6,633 nt of DNA from Pseudomonadota bacterium (GTDB lineage: Bacteria > Desulfobacterota > Syntrophia > Syntrophales > JADFWA01), in contig JAUVKS010000108.1 of NCBI GenBank assembly GCA_030596145.1, positions 1-6,633 of the forward strand. Reading direction: 5' to 3'. A program made the translations under genes and the position numbers. The notes below the pieces were generated by a model. That model worked only from the letters and a program-made list of their open reading frames with translations. It searched no databases and was not told the origin of the DNA. Position 1 is the stretch's first letter; the number at the start of each line of letters is the position of its first letter. Below, one piece after another: positions 1 to 5,973 of this stretch.

Positions 1-1
1 A

Positions 2-547
2 CTTGTTATTGATAATGATGTTCCATATCTTGCTGGTAATCAGCCTCTGAAATTTGATGCTATCATTTCGGACAGGTCAAATCTGGCCATAGGAATATTG
101 ACAGCGGATTGTGTTCCTATATTCCTGGTTGACAGAAAGAAGAGAGTGATAGGTGTTGTCCATGCTGGATGGAAGGGGACCTCCTTGAAAATTGCAGCAA
201 AGGCTGTTGATACTTTCGTGAAGAGATTTTCCTCCAGCACAACCGATATCATTGCTGTTATCGGCCCCGCGATTGGGTGCTGTTGCTATCAGGTGGATGG
301 AGTGGTTTTTGAGGCGATGAGGGGGGATGAAAGCCGGGAATCTTTTTTTAGCGAGTGTAACGAAAAAGGAAGGTGGATGTTTGACCTACCGTTGGCCAAC
401 AGACTTCAGATTCAAAACGCCGGTGTTCCTTCGGAAAACATATCCCTGGTAGGTATTTGCACATCCTGTCACGTGGACGACTTTTTTTCACACAGGCGGG
501 AAATGGGAAAGACAGGGCGGCAGTTAAGTTTCATTATGTTAAAGTAG
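2..547 (+). CDS. pgeF: PgeF/YfiH family laccase-domain protein, 3' part
   Basis: The reading frame is open from the first bases of the window to TAG at 545-547 and gives 181 residues; the start lies upstream. The family (YfiH/YlmD, formerly called polyphenol oxidase) is a zinc-binding cytoplasmic enzyme. E. coli YfiH is reported to remove L-Ser wrongly incorporated in place of L-Ala in peptidoglycan precursors, and relatives act on purine nucleosides. Visible family marks are TADCVP with the metal-ligand Cys (codon 110-112), HAGWKG with the second metal-ligand His (codon 161-163), IGPAIG, and the C-terminal CTSCHVDDFFSHRR...GRQLSFI block. The third ligand, in a QVH-type motif, is expected just upstream of the window. 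About 60-70 N-terminal residues are missing compared with the usual 240-260. The TTG at 98 is internal and is not a real start, because conserved family sequence (DAIISDRSNLAIGILTADC) reads in from before it. A run of three Cys follows IGPAIG. Confidence 0.93.
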   Translation, partial: LVIDNDVPYLAGNQPLKFDAIISDRSNLAIGILTADCVPIFLVDRKKRVIGVVHAGWKGTSLKIAAKAVDTFVKRFSSSTTDIIAVIGPAIGCCCYQVDGVVFEAMRGDESRESFFSECNEKGRWMFDLPLANRLQIQNAGVPSENISLVGICTSCHVDDFFSHRREMGKTGRQLSFIMLK

Positions 548-597
548 CTATCAAACATGTTACGGATTTGTATATATTTTTTGAGTTAAAAAACCAC

Positions 598-624
598 TTG
601 ACATGTTAATAAGTTTGATATAGT
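598..624 (+). promoter_or_regulatory. Candidate sigma70-type promoter for rho
   Basis: A perfect -35 hexamer TTGACA (598-603) is followed 15 bases later by TATAGT (619-624). The spacing is shorter than the preferred 17 bases, which lowers confidence. Transcription would begin near 631 and give a leader of about 380 bases before the rho ATG. It is the best promoter match in the spacer and sits just after the pgeF stop, as expected for a separate rho unit. Confidence 0.4.
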
Positions 625-740
625 CAATCAGCAAATCTTGGAAAGACGTATGCGAAGTCCTTCCCCATTGAGTTATTCGTAAGTTCAAATTGGCTATCCG
701 TTATTTAAATCCACATCTGGCAAGTTCGCAAGAAGTTTGA

Positions 741-770
741 AAAATTTTCTCCTTAATGGAGGAAAATTTT
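741..770 (+). repeat. AT-rich inverted repeat in the rho leader
   Basis: The left arm 741-752 (AAAATTTTCTCC) pairs with the right arm 758-770 (GGAGGAAAATTTT) around a TTAAT loop. The stem has 12 pairs and one bulged G. The right arm ends in TTTT, but no T run follows, so it is a poor intrinsic terminator. The GGAGG in the right arm would be partly hidden in the stem. No gene starts right after it, so its role is unknown. Confidence 0.5.
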
Positions 771-807
771 GGTCAGAATTAGGATCTGATATTTTCGATG
801 GTTATTC

Positions 808-833
808 TTCCCCACTCACAGGGAGGAGGGGAA
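808..833 (+). repeat. Short GC-rich stem-loop in the rho leader
   Basis: TTCCCC (808-813) pairs with GGGGAA (828-833). Inside it, CTC (815-817) can pair with GAG (823-825) around a five-base loop, leaving a small internal loop. No T tract follows, so it is not a standard terminator. It may simply reflect local C-rich and G-rich composition. Confidence 0.3.
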
Positions 834-919
834 AGCACCTCTTTGCGAAACCATTACAATCTTTTGTCTTTATATAGTTTTGGAGTCCTATTTCCATTTT
901 TTGGGAGATCTTAGTTTGT

Positions 920-982
920 TGCATAATGGACAGGTCTGACTTTTGTGCTAATTTTTTAAGCGGAGTTAGTGTTCATTATGCA
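920..982 (+). repeat. 13-bp inverted repeat just upstream of rho
   Basis: TGCATAATGGACA (920-932) pairs with TGTTCATTATGCA (970-982). All 13 positions pair, 12 as Watson-Crick pairs and one as G-U, around a 37-base loop. The loop contains a T-rich stretch (952-957). The stem ends 16 bases before the rho Shine-Dalgarno stretch at 999-1007. It could be an mRNA structure controlling rho, or the two ends of a small inverted-repeat element; no clear target-site duplication is visible. Confidence 0.6.
925..935 (+). repeat. 11-base direct repeat, copy 1 (rho leader)
   Basis: AATGGACAGGT occurs here and again at 2580-2590 in the spacer before prfA. After it, ACTT follows in both copies (940-943 and 2591-2594), here after three extra bases (CTG). 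This copy overlaps the left arm of the 920-982 inverted repeat. Confidence 0.45.
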
Positions 983-1011
983 TTATTTAAAGTTGTAGAG
1001 GGGAGGGATTT

Positions 1012-2259
1012 ATGAATGTTGCAGAAATTAAGAAACAACCGATAAGTGAACTTGCCGATCTTGCAAAAGAGTTAAGCGTGGTCGGTGCCAGTGGAATGAG
1101 AAGGCAAGATCTAATATTTGCCATTCTACAGGCACAAGCTGAAAAAAACGGAATACTTTCCGGAGAAGGTGTGCTGGAAACTTTGCCGGATGGATTCGGT
1201 TTTCTAAGAGCGGTGGATTACAATTATCTTCCTAGTCCAGATGATATATATATATCCCCCTCGCAGATAAGGAGATTTAATCTGAGAACCGGAGATACGG
1301 TCTCAGGAGAGGTCAGGCCTCCTAAAAATGGAGAAAAATATTTTGCCCTCCTCAAGGTAAATTCTGTCAACTTTGGAAACCCCGAAGTAGCCAGGGACAA
1401 AATACTCTTTGATAATCTTACACCGCTATACCCTGAAGAAAAATTAAATTTGGAGTGCGATCCCGAAAATTTCTCGACACGGATAATGGACCTTTTTACG
1501 CCTATTGGAAAGGGACAGAGGGGATTAATAGTATCGCCTCCCAGGGCCGGTAAAACGGTCTTACTGAAAGATATAGCCAACAGCATAACGACCAACCATA
1601 AAGAAGTGATTCTGATGGTGCTTCTGATTGATGAGCGCCCGGAGGAAGTTACAGATATGGAGAGAAGTGTGGATGGGGAGGTTATTGCTTCGACATTTGA
1701 CGAACCGCCTACACGACATGTTCAGGTAGCGGAGATGGTTATTGAGAAAGCGAAGCGCCTGGTAGAGCATAACAGTGACGTTGTCATTCTTCTTGATAGT
1801 ATTACCAGGCTTGCCAGGGCCTACAATACAGTGGTTCCTCCCAGTGGGAAGGTACTTTCTGGAGGTGTTGATTCCAATGCCCTGCACAAACCAAAGAGGT
1901 TCTTTGGTGCCGCTAGAAATATAGAAAACGGTGGCAGCCTGACCATAATTTCGACGGCTCTCGTTGATACAGGCAGCAGAATGGATGAGGTTATTTTTGA
2001 GGAGTTTAAGGGAACCGGCAACATGGAGCTTCACTTGGACCGCAGGATTGCTGATAGAAGGGTTTTCCCAGCCTTTGACCTAATTCGCTCCGGCACAAGA
2101 AAAGAGGAAATGTTGATACCGAAGGACAATCTTAACAGGGTATGGATATTGAGGAGGTTTCTCCAGGACATGAATCCTGTGGATGCTATGGAGTTTATCA
2201 TTGATAAAATTGGTAAAACGGAGAATAATCAGGAATTTCTTGATGCAATGAATCAGTAA
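1012..2259 (+). CDS. rho: Transcription termination factor Rho
   Basis: This encodes a 415-residue protein (E. coli Rho has 419), the hexameric RNA-dependent ATPase that binds nascent RNA and pulls RNA polymerase off at Rho-dependent terminators. The order of domains is clear: an N-terminal helical region (about 1-47); the cold-shock-like RNA-binding domain with DGFGFLR (60-66) and the DDIYISPSQIRRFNLRTGD block (77-95); and the RecA-like ATPase. The ATPase shows Walker A SPPRAGKT (175-182, Lys181), catalytic Glu211 in DERPEEV, Walker B VVILLDS (257-263), the Q-loop region LSGGVDSNALHKPKR (282-296), FKGTGNMELHL (332-342), and the presumed arginine finger Arg363 in RSGTRKEE. All key residues are present, with no insertion in the N-terminal domain. 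The ATG is preceded by AGGGGAGGG (999-1007) at 4 bases. rpmE follows after 35 bases. Confidence 0.99.
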   Translation: MNVAEIKKQPISELADLAKELSVVGASGMRRQDLIFAILQAQAEKNGILSGEGVLETLPDGFGFLRAVDYNYLPSPDDIYISPSQIRRFNLRTGDTVSGEVRPPKNGEKYFALLKVNSVNFGNPEVARDKILFDNLTPLYPEEKLNLECDPENFSTRIMDLFTPIGKGQRGLIVSPPRAGKTVLLKDIANSITTNHKEVILMVLLIDERPEEVTDMERSVDGEVIASTFDEPPTRHVQVAEMVIEKAKRLVEHNSDVVILLDSITRLARAYNTVVPPSGKVLSGGVDSNALHKPKRFFGAARNIENGGSLTIISTALVDTGSRMDEVIFEEFKGTGNMELHLDRRIADRRVFPAFDLIRSGTRKEEMLIPKDNLNRVWILRRFLQDMNPVDAMEFIIDKIGKTENNQEFLDAMNQ

Positions 2260-2294
2260 AATTGGATTGAAGAGGAGGCTTAAAGGATATAGTT

Positions 2295-2510
2295 ATGAAG
2301 AAAGATATTCATCCAGAATATACAGAGACCACAATAACCTGTATGTGTGGAAATGTTATTAAGACGAAGTCTACCAAGAAGGATATTAAAGTGGAAATAT
2401 GTTCCAAGTGTCACCCGTTTATGACCGGGAAACAGAAAATTATTGATACTGCCGGTAGGGTGGAAAGATTTAACAGGAAATATGGACGCGCAGCTGAAAA
2501 AACTGCCTAA
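2295..2510 (+). CDS. rpmE: Large subunit ribosomal protein bL31, zinc-binding form
   Basis: This 71-residue protein matches the zinc-containing (C+) type of bL31, which sits on the large subunit and contributes to the bridge with the small subunit. It opens with MKKDIHPEY, and shows C16 and C18 (CMCG), C36 and C39 (CSKCHPF), then TGKQ and GRVERFNRKYG. The four Cys form the zinc site of the C+ form; the C- form (YkgM/YtiA type), which zinc limitation induces, lacks them. AAGGA (2283-2287) lies 7 bases before the ATG, and a stronger AGGAGG (2273-2278) lies too far away at 16 bases. It is close behind rho and probably co-transcribed with it, as in many bacteria. Confidence 0.98.
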   Translation: MKKDIHPEYTETTITCMCGNVIKTKSTKKDIKVEICSKCHPFMTGKQKIIDTAGRVERFNRKYGRAAEKTA

Positions 2511-2579
2511 CGGTTTACAGCGCTCAGTTGTCAGAGACCAGGAAACTATAGTGAAATCCGCGAGTTATTCTGTTTAGAA

Positions 2580-2590
2580 AATGGACAGGT
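2580..2590 (+). repeat. 11-base direct repeat, copy 2 (upstream of prfA)
   Basis: This is the second copy of AATGGACAGGT; the first is at 925-935. The preceding bases are also loosely similar (TTA...TGTT in both, with one gap). It lies in the 143-base rpmE-prfA spacer, 63 bases before the prfA ATG. It includes the ATG of a 19-codon frame (2581-2640) that I do not believe is a gene. Confidence 0.45.
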
Positions 2591-2610
2591 ACTTGTACAG
2601 ACCGGTTATC

Positions 2611-2627
2611 GTTCTTGGAAAAAGAAC
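2611..2627 (+). repeat. Small stem-loop before prfA
   Basis: GTTCTT (2611-2616) pairs perfectly with AAGAAC (2622-2627) around a GGAAA loop, 26 bases before the chosen prfA ATG. No T run follows, so it is not an intrinsic terminator. The stem is only 6 bp and may be chance. Confidence 0.3.
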
Positions 2628-2653
2628 ACCTGACCGCTGATCCTTTGCTTATT

Positions 2654-3724
2654 ATGATTGAGAAACTTAGAGACATTGAAAAAAGGTATGAAAGCCTGGA
2701 AGAGAAGTTGAGTGATCCCGTTGTGATCAGTAATCTTGCTGAGTACCAGAAATATGCCAAGGAACATTCTGATCTCCGCGAACTTGTAGAAACGTTCAGG
2801 GAATATGAGAAAACTAATTCTCAATTGAAGGAATATGAAGAACTTCTACAGGAAAATGATGACGAATTAAAAGAGATTATAAAAGAAGAAATTCCCCAAC
2901 TTAGAGAACAACTCGATGCTCTGGAAGATAAGCTGAAGACTCTTTTGCTTCCCAAAGATCCCAATGATGATAAAAATGTATTTTTGGAGATAAGAGCGGG
3001 AACGGGGGGAGATGAGGCAGGACTTTTTGTCGCAGACCTTTTTCGGATGTATGCAAGGTATGCAGAGATTTACAGGTGGAAAATAGATGTTATGAGCAGC
3101 AGCCCTGTAGGTGGCATGGGAGGATTTAAAGAGATAATAATGCTTATCGAGGGGAAGGGAGCTTACAGCAAATTAAAGTACGAAAGCGGTGTGCATCGGG
3201 TGCAGAGAGTGCCTGTTACAGAGGCTCAGGGACGAATACACACTTCCGCCGTAACAGTGGCGGTTCTTCCTGAAGCAGAAGAGGTGGAGGTTAAAATCGA
3301 TCCCAATGATCTGAGAATAGATGTATATCATTCCAGCGGACATGGGGGCCAGAGTGTCAATACGACAGACTCCGCCGTCAGGATTACCCATGTTCCTACC
3401 GGTTTGGTGGTTACATGTCAGGATGAAAAGTCCCAGCATAAAAATAGGGCAAAGGCTATGAAGGTGCTCAGGGCAAGGCTTTTGGATAGAATACTTGAGG
3501 AGCAAAATGCGGAGATCTCTGAAGCAAGGAAAAACCAGGTAGGAAGTGGAGACAGAAGTGAACGGATCAGAACCTATAATTTTCCTCAGGGGAGAGTTAC
3601 GGATCACAGGATAGACCTTACACTCTACAACCTTGAGAATATTCTTGACGGTGACATAAAGGTTGTAATAGAGGCTTTGACCACCCATTATCAAGCTGAA
3701 ACGCTTAGAAAATCCGCCGCTTGA
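2654..3724 (+). CDS. prfA: Peptide chain release factor 1 (RF1)
   Basis: This encodes a 356-residue class I release factor that reads UAA and UAG in the ribosomal A site and triggers peptide release. RF1 rather than RF2 is shown by the PVT stop-codon recognition motif (187-189, in the place of E. coli PAT), followed by EAQGRIHTSAVTVAVLPE. The catalytic GGQ is at 231-233 in SSGHGGQSVNTTDSAVR. The N-terminal part (about 1-100) is charged and helical, as in the family, and EIRAGTGGDEA lies just after it. I chose ATG 2654 because MIEKLRDIEKRYESLEEKLSD matches the usual RF1 start. The frame could extend to a TTG at 2615, but those 13 extra residues do not look like family sequence. No Shine-Dalgarno site is visible before either start. 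The downstream gene encodes the methyltransferase for the GGQ glutamine. Confidence 0.97.
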   Translation: MIEKLRDIEKRYESLEEKLSDPVVISNLAEYQKYAKEHSDLRELVETFREYEKTNSQLKEYEELLQENDDELKEIIKEEIPQLREQLDALEDKLKTLLLPKDPNDDKNVFLEIRAGTGGDEAGLFVADLFRMYARYAEIYRWKIDVMSSSPVGGMGGFKEIIMLIEGKGAYSKLKYESGVHRVQRVPVTEAQGRIHTSAVTVAVLPEAEEVEVKIDPNDLRIDVYHSSGHGGQSVNTTDSAVRITHVPTGLVVTCQDEKSQHKNRAKAMKVLRARLLDRILEEQNAEISEARKNQVGSGDRSERIRTYNFPQGRVTDHRIDLTLYNLENILDGDIKVVIEALTTHYQAETLRKSAA

Positions 3725-3797
3725 ATGATCCAGCCAGCAATTTGTTGATTTACACACCATTTGCCGTTCCCCCAAACTATTCGTTTCTGAAATTAAA

Positions 3798-4673
3798 ATG
3801 TTATCATTAAATATTCTGAAGGTTTTAAACCGGATAACGCTCGATTTTAAGAACGAGGGGCTTGCTTCACCCAGACTCGATGCAGAGGTTCTCCTGGCTA
3901 ATTATTTAAAAACGGATCGCTCAGGTCTCTACACGAAATTTGAAAGGTTGATTACCGATGAAGAGCTAAACGGGATTTTGAGTTGGGTTGAGAGAAGACA
4001 GAAGGGGGAATCGGTTGCCTATATTGTTGGCAAAAAGGAGTTTTGGTCCCTTATTTTCCAAGTGAACTCCACGGTGCTTGTGCCGAGGCCTGAGACGGAA
4101 CTTCTTGTTGAAGAGGTTCTAAAAACCTGTTTGGGTCTGGATGATCGGGATATAAGTATTCTGGAGGTTGGAACGGGGAGCGGGGCGATAAGCGTGGCCA
4201 TCGCATCTGAATTGAAAAGGATTCGTGTTGTTGCTACCGACGTTTCTGCTGAAGTCATTAAGTTGGCCGGGAAAAATGCCGAAAACAACGGCGTTGCAGA
4301 TAAAATTTCCTTCCTTTGCGGGAGTTTGTTTGAACCTGTTTCTGGGAAATTTGATATAATAGTCTCAAATCCACCTTACATATCTGAAGAAGAATTTGAC
4401 AGGCTTCCATTGGAGGTCAGGGATTTTGAGCCAAAGGAAGCTCTCATTGCCGGCCCGGAGGGGACGGAATTCCACTATAACCTTATTGTGGAAGGGAGTC
4501 GTTATTTAAAATTTGGGGGATGGCTTTGTATGGAGATGGGCGCCGGACAGAAAGCCGTGGTTGAAAGCATGTTTAGAGAAAACAAGACTTATGATAATGT
4601 ATCTTTCAGGGCGGATTATGCCGGGATAGACCGGGTCGTAATGGCACAGAAGGCAGTAAGCAGTGAGCAGTAG
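3798..4673 (+). CDS. prmC: Release factor glutamine methyltransferase PrmC
   Basis: This 291-residue enzyme (also called HemK) N5-methylates the glutamine of the GGQ motif in RF1 and RF2 using S-adenosylmethionine. It has the helical N-terminal recognition domain with SPRLDAEVLLA (24-34) and the YIVGKKEFW...VPRPETELLVE segment (75-105). The Rossmann methyltransferase fold follows, with EVGTGSGAISVA (123-134), an acidic residue in VVATDVS (144-150), and the catalytic NPPY (191-194). It ends with the usual YAGIDRVV block. The ATG gives the expected N-terminus, and no in-frame alternative start was seen just upstream, but there is no Shine-Dalgarno-like sequence before it. The last residues (AVSSEQ) are encoded by a 7-base tandem repeat and are probably not ancestral. 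It follows prfA, its substrate gene, after 73 bases. Confidence 0.96.
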   Translation: MLSLNILKVLNRITLDFKNEGLASPRLDAEVLLANYLKTDRSGLYTKFERLITDEELNGILSWVERRQKGESVAYIVGKKEFWSLIFQVNSTVLVPRPETELLVEEVLKTCLGLDDRDISILEVGTGSGAISVAIASELKRIRVVATDVSAEVIKLAGKNAENNGVADKISFLCGSLFEPVSGKFDIIVSNPPYISEEEFDRLPLEVRDFEPKEALIAGPEGTEFHYNLIVEGSRYLKFGGWLCMEMGAGQKAVVESMFRENKTYDNVSFRADYAGIDRVVMAQKAVSSEQ

Positions 4674-4680
4674 GCAGGGA
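4653..4680 (+). repeat. 7-base tandem repeat over the prmC stop codon
   Basis: There are four head-to-tail units: GCAGTAA, GCAGTGA, GCAGTAG, GCAGGGA. The first three have a stop trinucleotide (TAA, TGA, TAG) at the same place, and the fourth has decayed. Since 7 is not a multiple of 3, each unit shifts frame; the third supplies the prmC TAG (4671-4673). Similar GCAGT heptamer arrays occur between genes in various bacterial genomes, as far as I recall. Confidence 0.75.
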
Positions 4681-4705
4681 GGGGAGGGCATTGCCCACTA
4701 ACTGC
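4667..4705 (+). repeat. Imperfect inverted repeat between prmC and murA
   Basis: GCAGTAG (4667-4673) pairs with CTAACTGC (4698-4705), with one bulged A. A perfect short hairpin, GGGC-ATT-GCCC (4686-4696), lies inside. The outer arm is the third unit of the heptamer repeat, so a related unit appears in inverted orientation downstream. No T run follows, so it is not a standard terminator. Confidence 0.4.
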
Positions 4706-4712
4706 AAACCGT

Positions 4713-4718
4713 GGAGGT
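4713..4718 (+). promoter_or_regulatory. Ribosome binding site that supports the murA TTG start
   Basis: GGAGGT ends 3 bases before TTG 4722, a rather short spacing. The frame has no ATG, GTG or TTG upstream of 4722 before a stop, so this site and the family N-terminus together fix the start. Confidence 0.7.
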
Positions 4719-4721
4719 CAT

Positions 4722-5972
4722 TTGGACAAGATAGTTATACATGGTGGTGAAAGACTTGAGGGAGAGGTTTGTGTTAGTGGTTCCAAGAATGCAGCTTTAC
4801 CTATACTTGTATCTTCTCTCTTGACTGATGGATGGAACACCTTTCATAATATTCCCGATCTGGTTGACGTCAGGACGATCAAAAAGCTTTTGAAAAGTTT
4901 TGGAGCGGAAGTCGAAGAGGGGGAACCCCTGAGGATCAATGCTGGTAAAATAGGCAGTTGTGAGGCCTCCTATGATCTGGTGAAGACGATGAGGGCATCG
5001 ATTCTGGTTCTCGGACCTCTCGTAGCCAGGATGGGGATGGCAAGAGTTTCCCTTCCCGGGGGCTGTGCAATAGGTGCCAGACCGGTGAATATCCATATAA
5101 AAGCGCTTGAAGCCCTCGGAGCGAAGATAAACCTTAAAGATGGTTATATCGAGGCAAAAGCGTCAAGGCTCAAAGGGGCCACTGTTTATTTTGACATTCC
5201 CACGGTTACCGGTACGGAAAATATTATGATGGCTGCTTGTCTGGCAAAAGGGACTACCCTGCTTGAAAACTCTGCGAGAGAGCCCGAAATCATGAATCTG
5301 GCTGAAGTGCTGAATGATATGGGGGCGAAGATCAGCGGGGCAGGTACGGATGTAATCAGAATAGAGGGAGTTGATAGTTTGCATCCTGTCGAGGCGACCG
5401 TCATACCTGACAGGATAGAAGCGGGTACATTCATGATAGCGGTGGGGATGACTGGAGGAGATGTAAAGATTAAGGGATGCGAACCCGGGCATCTTGATGC
5501 ACTTATAGCCAAGCTGAGAGATACGGGAATGGATATTACAATTATTGATGGTGGTATCAGGGTTGTTAGTAAGGGGAAGATAAAGAGTGTCGATATAAAG
5601 ACGCTTCCCTATCCTGGATTTCCCACCGATCTGCAGGCGCAGATGATGGCTTTTATGGCTGTGGGAAATGGACTCAGTGTCATCACGGAAACTGTTTTTG
5701 AGAACAGATTTATGCATGTAAGTGAACTGATGCGAATGGGGGCTGATATAGTGATTGAGGGAAATAACGCTATTGTGAAGGGTAATCCAAAACTCCGGGG
5801 TGCACAAGTCATGGCTACAGATCTTCGGGCTTCTGCTTCCCTGATTCTTGCCGGCTTGGTGGCAGAAGGGACAACTGAGCTTTCCAGAGTTTATCATATA
5901 GATAGAGGATATCAGAAAATTGAAGAGAAGCTTACATCCCTTGGTGCCAACATAAGAAGGGTGAAGGGGTAA
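4722..5972 (+). CDS. murA: UDP-N-acetylglucosamine 1-carboxyvinyltransferase MurA
   Basis: This 416-residue cytoplasmic enzyme transfers enolpyruvate from phosphoenolpyruvate to UDP-GlcNAc, the first committed step of peptidoglycan synthesis. It has the two-domain EPSP-synthase-type fold. Visible residues are SGSKNAALPIL (19-29, with Lys22 and Asn23), Arg91 in MRAS, and the catalytic Cys115 in PGGCAIGARP, which is the residue fosfomycin alkylates. Cys rather than Asp there suggests a normally fosfomycin-sensitive enzyme. GTENIMMAA (164-172), PDRIEAGTF (229-237), FPTDLQAQ (300-307, with Asp303 as the probable general base) and HIDRGYQKIEEKL (392-404) follow. Length and all motifs match the family. 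It starts at TTG, giving MDKIVIHGGERLEGEV, which is the standard N-terminus. hisD begins one base after its stop, which suggests translational coupling. Confidence 0.99.
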   Translation: MDKIVIHGGERLEGEVCVSGSKNAALPILVSSLLTDGWNTFHNIPDLVDVRTIKKLLKSFGAEVEEGEPLRINAGKIGSCEASYDLVKTMRASILVLGPLVARMGMARVSLPGGCAIGARPVNIHIKALEALGAKINLKDGYIEAKASRLKGATVYFDIPTVTGTENIMMAACLAKGTTLLENSAREPEIMNLAEVLNDMGAKISGAGTDVIRIEGVDSLHPVEATVIPDRIEAGTFMIAVGMTGGDVKIKGCEPGHLDALIAKLRDTGMDITIIDGGIRVVSKGKIKSVDIKTLPYPGFPTDLQAQMMAFMAVGNGLSVITETVFENRFMHVSELMRMGADIVIEGNNAIVKGNPKLRGAQVMATDLRASASLILAGLVAEGTTELSRVYHIDRGYQKIEEKLTSLGANIRRVKG

Positions 5973-5973
5973 T

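Larger units (their letters stand above)
548..1011. other. 464-base spacer between pgeF and rho; probable rho leader
   Basis: No frame here is a convincing gene on either strand. Short ATG frames at 650-682 (10 codons) and 798-914 (38 codons) lack a well-placed ribosome binding site. The spacer contains a TTGACA-type promoter candidate near its start and potential stem-loops at 741-770, 808-833 and 920-982. No GC-rich hairpin followed by a T run, that is no intrinsic terminator for pgeF, was seen. A long untranslated leader before rho fits the known autoregulation of rho in E. coli, but that mechanism is only inferred here. Confidence 0.6.

Noticed and set aside
650..682. A 10-codon ATG frame that would be the first in a transcript from the candidate promoter
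   Set aside because: It is too short to separate from chance; only a weak GGAAAG lies upstream.
683..877. An open stretch of about 64 codons in the rho leader
   Set aside because: It has no ATG or GTG start and no recognisable family sequence, and it includes the two stem-loop sequences, so it is more likely non-coding.
798..914. A 38-codon ATG frame in the rho leader, similar in size to the E. coli rhoL leader peptide
   Set aside because: The only Shine-Dalgarno-like stretch (AGGA at 781-784) is 13 bases from the ATG, and the translation does not resemble a known leader peptide. Size alone is not evidence.
1243..1256. A perfect 14-base palindrome of alternating A and T, flanked by G and C
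   Set aside because: It lies inside rho and encodes the conserved DDIYIS segment; the codons explain it.
2528..2552. TTGTCA and TATAGT as a possible prfA promoter
   Set aside because: The hexamers are only 13 bases apart, too close for a sigma70 promoter.
2581..2640. A 19-codon ATG frame ending 13 bases before prfA
   Set aside because: It has no ribosome binding site and no recognisable product; its ATG is part of the 11-base repeat.
5163..5897. A 244-codon open frame on the minus strand inside murA, and similar ones opposite prfA and rho
   Set aside because: They lie wholly opposite strongly conserved genes, have no recognisable domains, and reflect the codon pattern of the real genes.
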